Source of the DNA: Glandiceps talaboti | Taxonomy: Eukaryota > Hemichordata > Enteropneusta > Spengelidae | Reading direction: 5' to 3' | DNA: 64,000 nucleotides | Assembly (NCBI RefSeq): GCF_964340395.1 | Contig: NC_135554.1 | Coordinates: 17,855,592 to 17,919,591, forward strand | Shown: piece by piece, positions 12,078 to 24,539 of the stretch | Layout of the letters: every line of letters starts with the position of its first letter | Position numbering within the stretch: the stretch's first letter is position 1 | Position numbers and translations under genes: made by a program | The notes under the pieces: generated by a model | The model's input: only the letters and a program-made list of their open reading frames with translations | Databases searched by the model: none | What the model was told of the DNA's origin: nothing

Positions 12078-15000
12078 GAGCGGAAAAAGAAGTCGTTTTA
12101 GCCATCAGATGAAACCAATTGTGCACGAGGTGCTCTGAAATTAAAGTTAACCAAAGATTTAGGGTGTAACACAAGAAATGTTATAGTAACCACCAAAGTT
12201 AAAAGTTTACAAGTAAATGCATAAGGAAACCATGTGCAGTTCACGAATGTTCACCACACATCTTTGGTTATGAAGGGCTAGAAACAAGCGTACGTGCCTC
12301 TCTACTAAATAATAAATATCACGGAGAGATGTGTGTCTTCCATACAATACTCAAATTCCCGTTCGTTGCCTATGCCTTATCACAAGGAAAACAACAAAAT
12401 CGAATCAATGTAACACTACCTAATAATTTTAGAGAGTGAATATCTCTTGTTACAGAGCGCATATGGTCATGAATGCATCTAATCACAGAGTATCCTTGCA
12501 TTGCCTAGTTACTTCCTGCTTGAAAACTATCGCTTACTACACCTGCGAGGTATATACGACTGATTGCAATAGCTGATTCTCTTATGTAAATTGAAAACGA
12601 CACAGGCAGATGTTGAATCTTGTCTATTGAATTACGCAGATTGGATCGATTCTCGCAACTGACAAACAAAGGAAACGAAATCAAGAGCTGAAAAATCAAT
12701 TGATGATCAATACAAGATATCGACTATTGCGATATCAGATAATGTGTTATGAAATTGTCATTCGTCCCTTTGCTTTTATCTCATCCATTACCTATTCAAT
12801 TCTGTTTGTCTGATAGCATTCATCTAATACACGCTATTTCGATTCTTAGAAATATCCCGTAATTCTATAATCACAATACGATTAAGTATCTTCTAGATTT
12901 TATCTTTCCATTGGATTCTGACATCATATTATATTACTGTATTTGATATTTCTATCTTTGTATTTCTTAAGTATCAAATTCGGCCACAATATTGGCGGAT
13001 GCGTCTGGGATCGGATGGTAGTGTGCCTACCTTTGGAAGACAAGTCTTAACCCCCTAATCCGGCAGCGGAAAGGCTCAATATTCGGGTTGTGATAATTCT
13101 AAAACATACAGTGAGAATGTCTATATGGTTAGGAATGAATATTGAATTGTGTGATTAACATTTTCTTCATGACAAAATATGGAAGCACTTTACAAAATAG
13201 TAATTTTGGCGAAGTATGTACTAGTCTATACTATTAAAAAATATTGTTCACGTATTGGCTGTGGTGAAATATCAACTTAAAATGTCAGTGAAGTATTTAG
13301 TCTTTTCCTCTCTGAAACATCGGAAAGGAAGTATGCGTGTATATGGAGACATATTGTATTTGTGCACTTCAAGTAAGTAGCAAATCAAACATTAAACACG
13401 ATTTAAAAAATAGTAAGATTGCATGCAAGTCCTAATATGTGGAAGTGCATACTAAAGTATGTAATTTGCATATCGTCAACAATTGATTCAATTTCATTAT
13501 ACTATACTGAATTAAATGTGGTCTGATTTATTTACCATACATTCACGTGATTTTACATTATTTCTTAAGATCGTAACGAGATATCGAGTTACAGGAAACC
13601 CGGCTTATCATTATCGTAATAAATTTATTGTTAGTGATCTTGAGTGTATAGGAATCAAAACTTTAGAATCTGATGTCTAAGATTACATGCACGATTTCAG
13701 CAATATTATCTAATCATGGTAAGAATATCATTCTTGGTAAAAATGTAATTTCATTAAATTATATTACTTAATAAAATAAAGAATTTGATATCTTTGTGCA
13801 TAGTAAGTCATCTCTTAAAATGTCTAATTTATTTCACATGCAGTTTATGTCGTTCTTGTGTTACGAAATGAGTGAACGTTATAGGGTTGTTTTTATCTCG
13901 GTTGAGTGATCATATATGTCAGGTAATTTCATTGAAATCGTCTTCATTGCTGTGTGCAGCACTGTTTGCCAGTACGTGGTTATGGATTTAATGACATCCA
14001 TTCAGTCACTCTAAAATACCTAACAAAATCCGGAAATTGCTAAATCGCCATTCAATGTAGCTTTTAAGAATACACGGTGTTTCGTTTCGCCAAACGTAAA
14101 TAGACTTTCATTTGATTTGGTATTAAGTCGCACTGCGTCTACCTGCAAAATGTATTAACGGTAATACGCCAATCAACAGAATGCTAAGCGGATTTATGTC
14201 TTACCTTCAATATTGCTATCTGCGGGTGTATGCAACTTAAATTTTGTGTTACCATCACAAGAGACTTGCAGCCATTGACTACAAGGCTTGCAGTTTATCA
14301 CAAGAGCATGGTTATATTAGTTATGTACGTCAAATCGGCGGTCGGTCACTGGACTATAATCAAACAATTATATACAAGATAGGTCGCCAATAGGGGCCTC
14401 TCTTGAAGTCCAGTATCTGAAGGGGGTATACTATGCTTTTCACCATTGTCTTTTCCCAAGATGCCCAATTGATGAACTTGAGTTTGAATGATACTGACTA
14501 CATTGTGAAAACAGAATAGAGATGAAAAATTGGACATTCACGATTACACTATGGCTGCTGTCTTTGTTTTGAATGAAGCCTTGGTATATTTGGATTAAAA
14601 CTAAACTTGGCTGCACAAAATAAATGTATGTTTTTCAATAAGGGGTGGGATGCGTCGTTTGCCCTCGTCCATGTTGTGAAATACGTGGTTTACCATACTA
14701 TGGACAAATCTGCATCAAGCAGCAATCCCTCATCAGGCAGTCTTGGTCAGTTTATCTAGTGACATTAGTCGTTCGGAAGAAGGCTTTTACATTGGCGTCT
14801 TTCGGCTTAACAGTAAAGTATTGAACACAAAACTTGTACAAGGCATTACTCGTGAGATGTAGAACGCATGCTTAAGCGCTTTTAACGGCGATTACAAGCT
14901 ACAAATACCACGATGGTTATGTAAATGTCTTGTCGTTTAGATGCTTGAGATATCGCAGAAAATATATAGCACGCCATTAGATGTTAGATAAACTGTGCTT

Positions 15001-16190
15001 GATTAAAAAGACCATTTATTGCACATATACGTATTTGTGTTCATTTCTTGTATATTTTAGTTTGTCAGGGTCACAGATTTGACTAGTTCAGATCGAACTA
15101 TTTCTGTGGCCCTCACAAGATATGTCATACGGATAATACCTCCTTTCTTTGAAATGTACATCTAGTTAGCTGTATCTGATGAATATACAATTCAGTTCTA
15201 TACATTTGATACTGAAATATCAATTGGCTTGGCAAACAGTGTTTATGCAGACGCAGTAGAAATTTACTCGGCTGTGTTTGTAAGTGAAGTAGCACTATAC
15301 ACCACGAAATGTCACAAAATGTTAGAATGTGTTATATGAGATGATGATCATCGATAGTTACCATAGAAAAATAAAGCCACCCTCTTCCCTATCCATCATG
15401 TACGGTTGTATCCCTATTTTATGCGTGTTGGACACATCCGATGCTAATACATGTACTATAGTACTATTATAGCCCTCCACCCTCCCCCAATTTACGTCTC
15501 TCTTTATTACCATCCCTCCCCTCCCCCAATTTACGTTTCTTTTTATCATCATCGTTTGTTACAGGGTTTACCTAAAATAAATCGGTGGCCGATTTACTCA
15601 CGATCTTACTACGCTCTCGCACGTGGAAAGCCAAAGCACAATATAGTCCCGACTGGTTATTAAGTATGCAAAGGCGCGCTGTGTGTTTGTGGTCGATTCA
15701 CTTCTTTAATTGAAACTTGCGCCCTAAAGGCGATACTGAATATTGAATCGCTAGACTTTTTTTTACGTAGAAGACATTACCACCATATTTAAATTGTTGT
15801 TGCATGTAGTAATACAGTTATGACTGCCGCCGGGAGACATTTTGCAATATCAGAATGTCAATTATGAATGATGAAATATTAATGTAAATCTGGGATTATT
15901 GGACGTCATATTTTTTTCTCAATAACCATGTAATCGGTTTATTCATAGATGCATATTTCTCTGACATATTTAATATAGCTATCACTGATTTGGTTTCTTT
16001 CAATTTGTGGCGTTATTTTTATTTCTGGTGAAATTGAGCTTACAACGTTATGTCACTGTATTTATTCAGTCAATAAAGTTGAATAATGGTTTGCTTTGAA
16101 AGCACAGACTAACCTGGCATTGTACAAAATTGTACACTGTGTTTCTTGCCTCCATAAACTAACGGGGTGTAGGCAGAAAGTGTTTTCATT

Positions 16191-16325
16191 GTGTATGTAT
16201 GTAAGTACGTAGGTACGTAGGTAGGTAGGTAGGTAGGTGTGTGTATGTGTACTATGTATGTATGTATGTATGTATGTATGTATGCATGCATGCATGCATG
16301 TACGGACGGACGTGCGTGTGTATGT
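16191..16325. repeat. Compound GTAT / GTAG / ATGC microsatellite
   Basis: Runs of GTAT, GTAC, GTAG, ATGT and ATGC units in tandem, ending in CGGA and CGTG units. Confidence 0.95.
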
Positions 16326-17640
16326 CTAAATGTATACCAACTAATCCTTGAGCACAATGTATCTTGTCAGATACAACGTTTTCCTCAGTTTGTATTAATT
16401 GTAAATTAAGAGCAAAAAGACAGACTGTTAGGTCTTTTATATTGACCAAGAAGTGTTATTTGAAATTCTACCTGCGTTTGTGATTTGGAACATTCGTGAG
16501 TATGCATACTGGTCACGGTGTTATATTTCATAGCAGGCACAACGTTATATAGAGAGATACGTGAATACGCACACGAGAATAACATAGTACGAGGTAAAAT
16601 TTAACTGATGAGGGAAAGTCATATGGCATTGATAAAACTAATCCGTTGCAGGTATTTCATCATCTTCCATCTACCGACACTCACAATAAATTGCTGCCCA
16701 AGAAACTAGTTTGTCTGTCTTTTGTACTTTAATGACTTCTTTCATCTTATAAATTTACCATTTATCATCGCTATAGATGTTTACATCAGGGAGATAAGCT
16801 GACGGAGAAACGTGCCTCATTTCAGATATAATAACGCATCGAAAGAAGCAGCCAATACACTGATTGAAACCCAGCTGTTATAAAAATCACAGAGATAATG
16901 ACATATGGCCATTGGGTTTCATAGCACTTCGATTGAATCGTCTACGAATGTGTGCAACTTTGATTTGAAACCACTAACAAGGCTAATAGATCCCTGAGTG
17001 AAGGTAGATGAATAAAACGACGTATCAAATTCATTCACTGTACGAAAATAACATGACGAGTATATAGATATAATAGTCTACGATGACTTTGCGACAAACA
17101 GCTGAACGTGGACAATACACTATCTTCTAAGATTCAGAACAAAGCCCATCTTATCTTACAACTCTGGAAGCTTTAATTCCATAAATGAAGGTAATTTTCC
17201 TTATGCTGTCTGCGTATAATAGCTTGTCCAGTTATTCTCATTCAGATCACCCTTTTCCTTCCAGCTGTATGAAATTCCAATCACAGAATCACAATCTACT
17301 TTCAGTCACTCACTCAATCATTTCACTTGATATGGAAAGTGTAATGGTCGGCCTCATTCCCAAGATGTCTAAGTATCGATTTTCCTTCGATTGTTTTTAC
17401 CTTGCCGAAGCTTTTATTCAATCAATGTTACATGTTTGAAGAGCGTTAAACCTCACAACTCTATGTAACTAGTTAATAGACTTTCTTCTTCATTACCGGA
17501 CAGACCATGTAACAATATCTGCACAATTAGACGCGGCCTTGTGAATACTGCCATATTCACTTTTGATTATGGAGAATGTTTATCATACCTACTACTTTCG
17601 CTGTAAATCGTCATGATAATAGGAACTGTCGATCACTTCT

Positions 17641-17747
17641 CTGTCTCAGTCAGTCAGTCAGTCAGTCAGTCAGTCAGTCAGTCTGTCTGTCTGTCTGTCT
17701 GTCTGTTGTCTGTCTGCCTGTCTGTTTGTTTGTTTGTTTGACTGACA

Positions 17748-17790
<43 letters not shown>

Positions 17791-17871
17791 GGTCTGTCTG
17801 TCGGTCGGTCTATCTGTCCGTCCGTCCGTCCGTCCGTCGGTTTATCTGTCCGCCTGTCTGTTTCTGTCTGA
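17641..17871. repeat. Compound CAGT / CTGT / CCGT microsatellite
   Basis: Blocks of CAGT, CTGT, TTGT, GGTC and CCGT units, about 230 bp in total. The open frames over it are repeat artefacts. Confidence 0.96.
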
Positions 17872-18275
17872 CTAGTTCGAACTACATTCACCGTTAGTCT
17901 AAAGACCCAAACAATTGATATCGCGTATATAGTACTAACTATGAGTAAGTTACGTTTAATGTACGTAAAACACATTTAAGATTTTTAAGGTACGTATATG
18001 CGCGAAAAGATGATGTCGATGTGTGTATGCCATGTGTTGAAAACATGTTACATTAAGCGCAATTATATACGGGTGTAATTATACTGAAGTTTGCTAAAAT
18101 AAATAATAGCCCTCTTCATAAAAATAGCATTTCTCGATTTATAGATATTGCCGGTGACATTTGGATGCGGGAAATGTCCCTTACGGACGTATTTTATTTT
18201 TCGGAATGCCATTTGGAATAAAATATGCATAATTTACATTTGTATGTACATGTATTGGGAATTAATCGTTCTAGT

Positions 18276-18897
18276 CTTTCCTTGATCGTGGGTGATTGTA
18301 TTTTGGACGATGGCAAGCTAGTAAATATTGTGATCAATCCATGTTCAAAATTTAGGATATTATCGAAGTAACCTCTATTTCAACTGTGTGGCCTTATTTT
18401 GTGTAAGTTATAGTGGTATTCTGCAACGGCTCATTCCGTAACATCTAAGTGCCAGTAATGGTTACCAACTTGAGACGGTTTAATGCATATCCACGCGCAT
18501 TGTTGGAAGCATGTAATGTGAACAGACAGTATACTAATGTTTCTCGGAAAGGACACGACTGGCTCATCTCTAGCTCATATTTACGTAAATTGGAGAGTCC
18601 GTTAGTATTTCAATAATCTGATGGGATAAACTGTTACGGTCGACCTGCTACCACGACATCAATTCTGTTGATGCATGATGGAGTACTCCGTTGTGAGGCA
18701 TCTGTAATATGGTAAATATACCTAGCAATGCTTTACCATGCATGTGCAATGTGCCTTGGTACAGTTATACTTGTAATTACATTTCGACAGATTCTCTGCT
18801 GTTTGTCTCTGCGCTAGAAAAAACGTCTCACGGTGTGTCAAACGCGACAAGCAAACGGTGAGAAACAAATGATGCGTGCTGTGTTGTAAGTAATGAT
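18276..18897. repeat. Direct duplication, left copy (about 0.62 kb)
   Basis: This segment is clearly similar, in the same orientation, to 29,435-30,035. Shared landmarks in order include ATGTTCAAAATTTAGG (near 18,342) and TAAGTTATAGTGGTATTCTG (near 18,402), then GACTGGCTCATCT, CGACATCAATTCTGTTGATG, GCTTTACCATGCATGTGCAA and GTGTTGTAAGTAATGAT. Scattered substitutions and small indels show it is not recent. Together the two copies bracket about 10.5 kb containing three gene starts. Confidence 0.85.
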
Positions 18898-19692
18898 TAC
18901 TCGAGGGTGGACTGGTTGGTTAAAAGGCTTGCGTTTTTTCTTTTTTTTTAATTGTAGTACTGAAATGCAATTCTCCTGAAGCAAAACCTCGTCTATGCCA
19001 CCTGTTGCGGTTTGAAATAAACAAGTTATACACTAGCAATGGTCTCGTTGAACGCAAATTGGTAAGATAGTAAAAGATATATGAGGAACCCCTATGCTTT
19101 ATGATTGGAAGAGATGGACATAGGACTCATGAAAAGGGGAGTTTATGGCTCCACGTGACGACGTAAGTTTGATGATAAAAAATTGTGTCCGATGAATAAA
19201 GATTTGACTTTATATTCTCAGAAACACATGCGTAAAACTGTTACTTTCAACCTTTGCGAGATCGCGGTGGATGTACATATGACCAGTAGCATGTACTTCC
19301 TTGTGAGTCGTTACAAAAGGACGTTATTGACAACGCTTTCAGACTTTGACAGCCCGAACGACCCATGGCTTCGTCATTACATATGTTCCTTGTCACTGAA
19401 TGTTTCATATCCCGGGCATGCCGCGCTGAGTTTAGAAATTGCGCATTATGAATTGACAAGTCATTGATTAGTTGTGCTGATTCCATAACCCGGCATCTCC
19501 AATGGATTTCTAGTGAAGCAATTTTGCTGAAAATGTCGTGTAATTTGATAGTCCAATTTAATTCAAGAAAATCAATTTACAAATCCTTCTTTGCACCAAA
19601 TCTAATGGGCGCGCTAGTCATTTCACGAATGGAATGAGAAAATGGAATTAACGTTCTGGTTAAAACGTAAAAGTGAATCACCGGACACGTAC

Positions 19693-19914
19693 CTTAATAG
19701 CTGGAATCTGATAGAGAGGAAGGTTTTCCGCGTACGGGTATGCTTGGAAATCACACGAATCACCGGAACATTGGTTGTTATTGTCTGTCGCTGAAGTGTC
19801 TACGTTTGTCTTGGCTTCTTCTTCACTAAGGCTCGGTGTCGGAAAACTGACAGTAGACAAGAAGAGTAAAAAACTTGCAGACAATGCGGAAACATGCAAG
19901 AACTGCGGTGCCAT
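19693..19914 (-). CDS. First coding exon of a secretory-pathway protein (partial, unknown)
   Basis: Translation from the ATG at 19,914 (context AAAATGG) gives 74 residues ending in IPAIK, followed at 19,692 by a consensus donor GTACGT in phase 0. Residues 1-28 look like a signal peptide: MAPQFLHVSA, a hydrophobic Leu/Phe/Ser core (SASFLLFLSTVS), then a polar SLSEEEAK. Next comes a short Asn/Asp/Ser linker with two cysteines (CSGDSC). An upstream in-frame ATG would add 32 mostly polar residues and hide the signal peptide, so I prefer the internal start. No downstream exon is recognised between here and position 1. The ending LYQIPAIK weakly recalls the segment before the redox motif in selenoprotein T-type proteins, but that is only a guess. 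The gene is divergently oriented to the gene starting at 20,981. Confidence 0.55.
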
Positions 19915-20980
19915 TTTGTTGTTTTGGTAGCTGATATGTCTATCCGGTCGTATGATACAAGAGATCCGGTTTGATTGTTTTCCTTTTAAAGCTTTTGTGG
20001 TCCACTTCACTGTCGGAATTCAAACTTTATAAGTGTATGCAACTTCAGCTGACGACGTTTGCTTGACTTCGCTGTCGCATCTCCGGTTTTTCTTCCCTTC
20101 TTATCCGCTGTGCGAACACGTTAAGCCTACTTATGCAGATGTACCATATCAAGTGATTTCATCGTAAGCCTGTTTCAAAATCTGTGGGTTGATAGTCATC
20201 AATAATGAACGCAAATGACGAACCCGGAAGCAGGCAAGCACACAAATCGATAAGCGGTGGAACTTTAAAACTTTCCACAAACTTAGGGTGTGCTTTTACC
20301 GCAAATGAAATCTCGCCAAATCACGCCCATCCGTTTCGCGAGACTATCTGAAACAACATGGCGGCGCATTTGAAGTGAAGTGTAAATGTGATATTATTAT
20401 CAGGAGTAACAGCATGCAGCAGTAACTTACGTGTTGACACATTTGCAATATTACTCTGTAGATATTCAGTGAAGTGGTGATACGTTATTGAAGAGAAGAT
20501 ATCAAATATGAAGGGTATCGAGAACAAACGATGGTGTGTATACTTTATCTGCAAAATATATGAAAATGTCACCGTGTCAGAGGTATGTATGAGTACCTCT
20601 AAAGGTACTATGCGACCCAAAGTGATACTATCAGTTTATAGTAGCAGTTGCTGTGTGATACCCAAAGTGCTATATAGCAGAAGCTATCTCAGACAAGAGT
20701 GCGACTTTGTAGCACTCGCTATCTGCAACGAAAGTGATAGTCGCACTCTTTGTAGCAAAAACCATTCTGCGACTAGAAATGAATATGAAAGTACCGGAGT
20801 GGCCAATATTTATTGGGTCTCGCATTATCGCTTTTCTGACAACGCTTCGCAAAATATTGAACGGCCACGGAGCGTCTTCAAGTTTCATAGCTCCACTGAA
20901 CGCCGAAGTACTAGTACACGTAGATACAAACGCAGTTTCAAGTTTTAATATACACCAAGCCAAGCTTTCAAGTTTCAATC
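19915..20980. promoter_or_regulatory. Probable divergent promoter interval
   Basis: Two inferred first coding exons point away from each other across about 1.07 kb. The interval is more CpG-rich than its surroundings (several CG dinucleotides in 20,040-20,360) and contains the left copy of the inverted element at 20,584-20,773. I see no decisive TATA box or initiator. The promoter role is inferred from gene orientation only. Confidence 0.35.
20584..20773 (+). repeat. Inverted element, left copy (about 190 bp)
   Basis: This sequence recurs in reverse complement at 28,196-28,375 with few differences. It contains internal complementarity: near-palindromic GTACCTCTAAAGGTAC at one end, and a hairpin with 10-nt arms GAGTGCGACT and AGTCGCACTC around a loop of about 37 nt. 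Open frames through both copies encode a nearly identical peptide, but the copies are too similar at DNA level for that to show selection. It is probably a hairpin-forming non-autonomous element. Confidence 0.8.
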
Positions 20981-21075
20981 ATGTCGTCTTTTGCGAGTCG
21001 TTGTAATTCTGCCTCGGCAACTCGAAGTGTCTTACAGGGCAAGAAACGTGGTGATAAACCAAAGACAACCCGAAG
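20981..21075 (+). CDS. Exon 1 of a small cysteine-containing protein gene
   Basis: ATG at 20,981 (context TCAATCATGT) opens 31 codons plus two bases: a Ser/Ala/Arg-rich start MSSFASRCNSASATRSVLQG followed by a basic stretch KKRGDKPKTTR. A strong donor GTAAGT follows at 21,076 in phase 2. The phase matches the acceptor of the exon at 23,679, where the split codon becomes Arg. The basic N-terminus would suit a nuclear or nucleic-acid-associated protein, but no family is recognised. Confidence 0.5.
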
Positions 21076-23678
21076 GTAAGTCATGAACATTTATACCATT
21101 TACCATTAAACTTTCTGATCCGAAGCGTACGTGTGTTGTAGTATGGTGTGACTACCGGTAGTAAATCACTGTACACGTCTAGTCGAATTTGTAACTACGT
21201 GTACGTACGCGTACGTGTGACCATGGCATGACCGATTGACGTTGTACTTTCGTAAGTGAGAGTATTTTTGCGCAGAATGGGATAGACATACCCCAAAACA
21301 TAAAACTTGTTGAACATTGGAAAGTTCTGAACTCACACATTGACTAAATTACCGACACATTGAGTGAAACCAAGGTGGAGGGTCTATGGTGAAACATTAT
21401 CGAGAACATATCGAAAGACGGCCATTTTGTTTTCGAAGTTGTACGTGCATACTGTACATGGCGCCCCGTCGTAACACAGACTAGCTCGTGTAACATACGT
21501 GTGGAAAGTAAGAAATAAAAATGTTCTTTACCAATTTTTAAAATCGATGAATCTCTAATAGCCGTAATATATTTGCACTTCATTTATGTTGAAGTGTACG
21601 GTATGTGATATGGTACGGTGACAGCGGACATACTCATGGCGCTGTCGAAATACACACCGTTTGTCGGTTTGGTATGCGTTATATGGTTAATCCCCGTGGG
21701 CGCTGTCAAGATACATCGTTCATGTCGTTAGCCCGTGATCAAAGATGTAACTTTCACAAGTTTACCAAATGACAAAACTGACCATAATACAAACTTTGAA
21801 CTAATTTTTCTTCCTCTAAAATATATACTAGTACTTACTTTGTATACATGAAAGAGGCATTTGAATTTTGGTAGTGTTTGGGATCGAGCCGGGGTGGGCC
21901 AGGGACTTTCTTATGTTTCTGTTCGCATTGTACTTAAAAGTAGTGAACCCCCCCCCCCCCTGCAAATTCATCCACAAATCAAACTACCCCCCCCCCGAAA
22001 AAAACCCACCATCAGTCATTAACATAATATATTCCCCAAGAATCCTGAGTAATATTGTGTTCATCTTGGAATATATTCCATAAGACAGAAGTGGGACCCT
22101 GTAACCTGGCAGCATGTATTACACTTGGTGCTGGTGGTATCAGAGAATATGTGAAACACAAACACAGAAAGGTTATTTTTGATAAGAAGAGATGTACATG
22201 TAGTTCATACTATAGCTTAGCTATGCAAAGTAATAGTTCAGTAGTTTGTATATGTTTGATAAATCAACACATAAGGGGCGAGATCAATAGTTAAAAATGT
22301 AAATTCTTTTAGTAAGGCCTCAGACCCCCTCCCCTTACCCTCTTCTAAGTAAATTGGTCAAAATGTGTAATTATTGCACACAGCACAATCAATTTCAAAT
22401 CAGTATGTAGTATTATGTACTGCTATGTAGTATTATGTACTGCTATGAATACAAACTTGAAAGCCAGTATTTTTCATTTTAACATTGTTAGAAATGTTTG
22501 TACATTTTTGTATTTTAAGAAAATGTAAACAAAAGTGAAGCCATGAGAATTGGAAAGAACCACTGGGTGTAAAATGGCCAGAATGTCCTATCAAAATATA
22601 TTTATGTATTTATGTATCATATGACAAAAAGAAAGCACTTTAGTTAAATTTGGCAGGACCTATAGAAAAACTGAGATGCAGTCTAAATTTCTAGAAATGT
22701 AGAGATCTAACCATGCTTGGTATTTAAATAATTAAGAGTAATTGCCATCAGTCAAATTCAATATTAGTTAGGCAGATAAACAGGAAGATTGTTCACTTTG
22801 GGGCCAAAGTTTGAAATTTGGTTTTAAATGTCATTATAGAGTGTTTAGTTGATCTTCATTTATATCGGGATTGCATGTTTGTTAAAAACTTGCGAATCCT
22901 CTTGTGTATGGATATCCAATTTTTGAGAGCTCTTACTGTTTGATACTACATGACTTTTATCAAACAATTCATTTCTAATTCATGGTAGCCTTTTAATGTC
23001 AATTTATTGATGAAGATTTCCAAGTTGATTTAGAAATCTTCTTTGTACTACATCTACGCAGCATGTTGTTCTCCCTTCAACAAAGCCACTTAAAGATTTA
23101 ATTTGGGTTGATAAGTCCACTGTGTACATATTAGATGGTTTTGTGCCAGTATAAGTTTTAAAATCTATTTTCGGTCACCGAGTTGTTGACCCTTTTATAG
23201 ATTCCAAGATCACTATTTGTGACCTTTCTGCATTTACCAAAGTAAATTGTCTCCCTTGAAAAAGTTTTCCATACACAGTCTCAACAATATATTTGCAACT
23301 TTGACTTTCTGATTTTGCTTATTAGGGATCGGTCAGTTTCTTCGGCTAGAGGGTGTTCACAGTGTTTGTCACATATTATTTCAAAGTGTGTTTCACCCTA
23401 GATTGCTTATGTTTTGTGCACAATTCAACATGTTTGATGTCATGTCAATGTAGGGACATATTTTAGAGTCTAGTAAATTTTAAGGTAATTCATTTGTAAG
23501 TGTTTTGTGTACAGCTACACTTGCAACACATGGTGTGCAATATTGAGAAGTCATTTCTAACAAATAACTATTTACTATTGATGAACAATATTAAATGAGC
23601 CACAGGCCTTTTGATTTATGTATGTACATTTAATGATATTACAAATTCTAACCACACTTTTCTTAACTCTTTTATTAG
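21076..23678 (+). other. Intron between the two exons of the cysteine-containing protein gene
   Basis: About 2.6 kb of AT-rich DNA. It holds C-rich homopolymer patches (21,950-21,995), a 20-bp direct duplication near 22,408-22,447 and nothing else that I can identify. No additional exon with compatible phases was found. Confidence 0.4.
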
Positions 23679-23949
23679 AGTGGTGAGCTGTCAGATAAGC
23701 TGTCAAGTACATCCCAAAGAGGAGTATGTTAAACAGTTACAAGCTTCTAAGAAAATGTGGCAGCTTTCGAGTGGGAGCCACTACATCTTAGGTGACTGTG
23801 AAACTTCAACTGGTGGGCTAGTAGCAGACAAATATGTCTGTGTTCATAGAGAACACACATTTGTCAGTGGTGAGCAGAGTGTCACTTTACTGAGGTGTTC
23901 CTGTCCTGCTGGTATCCTTTCAGCTCTCTATCAAATTCAGTTACTTTAG
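23679..23949 (+). CDS. Exon 2 of the cysteine-containing protein gene (possible SWIM-like start)
   Basis: After the acceptor TTTTATTAG the reading frame continues phase 2 from exon 1: R-VVSCQISCQVHPKEEY..., then WQLSSGSHYILGDCETSTGG, ADKYVCVHREHTFVSG and LLRCSCPAG. It stops at 23,947-23,949, giving a 121-residue two-exon protein. Alternatively a weak donor (GTATCC at 23,912, phase 1) could join it to further exons, none of which I recognise. The codon pattern and length make this look like real coding sequence. The CxCP pair near the end recalls the first half of a CxCx(n)CxH SWIM zinc-binding motif whose second half would be missing. AATAAA-type signals occur near 24,213 and 24,294. Confidence 0.5.
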
Positions 23950-24146
23950 TCTTATTTTTCATTTTTTTCACCTGTAATGTGTTAACTTACTAGCTCAGAC
24001 AGGTCATTCACACATGTATCACTAATGCTACAAAAATGAGACAAATACAAAAACAATAATTATCATTGACATAAATTTTATTGGCAGTTTGGCATATCAA
24101 GAGAAATAATGTGCAAAACAACCATATTCTTTCTAATTTGGTTCTA

Positions 24147-24152
24147 TTTATT
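24147..24152 (-). terminator. Candidate poly(A) signal of the NRF1-like gene
   Basis: TTTATT on the plus strand is AATAAA on the minus strand, about 190 nt downstream of the stop codon at 24,346. A second copy lies at 24,077-24,082. Assignment rests on position only. Confidence 0.4.
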
Positions 24153-24345
24153 TGTTTACAGTCTTAAATATGTCCTTGTTAAAAAAAAACATTAAAAAGT
24201 CTTACATATGAAAATAAAGTGCAAAACATCTTTAAAATTTTGAAAAGTACATTGCATTGAATCTACGCAAAGATAGTCGTAAAACTCAAATTTCAAATAA
24301 ATATGTGGAAAGTACATTGCACAGAATCATGGAAAGCACAGGCTT

Positions 24346-24539
24346 CTATTTCTTGTATCGTTTACTTCGGTTGTCGTATTCCTTGGCTTTTGCAGTTCTC
24401 CGACATCTTCTTTCACTTCTTCTACAGATTGGTGATGTTGGATGGGTTAAAATGACTCGTTCTTTATCTTGTGTGTTTGTTGCTCTGACTTGTGTTGTGT
24501 GTGACTGCTGTGATGTCTGTGGCTGGATGTTGAGGAATT
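24346..24539 (-). CDS. NRF1-like protein, exon 3 (C-terminus)
   Basis: The acceptor TTTTTTCCAG precedes AATTCCTCAAC. The split codon completes Glu394, and the exon runs to TAG at 24,346-24,348. It encodes FLNIQPQTSQQSHTTQ, a polar linker, then a strongly basic tail with RRSERRCRR and ending RSKRYKK, plausible as a nuclear localisation signal or additional DNA contact. Entry phase (2 nt) matches the exon 2 donor. Confidence 0.8.

Larger units (their letters stand above)
1..19692. other. Gene-poor flank rich in microsatellites
   Basis: I see no supportable exon here on either strand. Open frames are short, lie over microsatellites or AT-rich DNA, and none joins to a neighbour with compatible splice phases. 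The stretch could be intergenic DNA, or partly the downstream intron of the minus-strand gene whose first coding exon ends at 19,693. It holds the simple repeats, the TTAA-flanked element, the dispersed repeat copies and the 18.28-18.90 kb duplication listed separately. The rest is unremarkable AT-rich DNA. Confidence 0.6.

Noticed and set aside
12985-13085. Possible tRNA or tRNA-derived SINE head (GGATGGTAGTGTGCCTACCT)
   Set aside because: It is A-box-like only; no complete cloverleaf, anticodon arm or convincing B box could be drawn.
20508-20948. 146-codon plus-strand frame over the inverted element
   Set aside because: It crosses a mobile-like repeat and the divergent promoter interval; similarity to the frame at 28,053-28,445 is explained by the inverted duplication.
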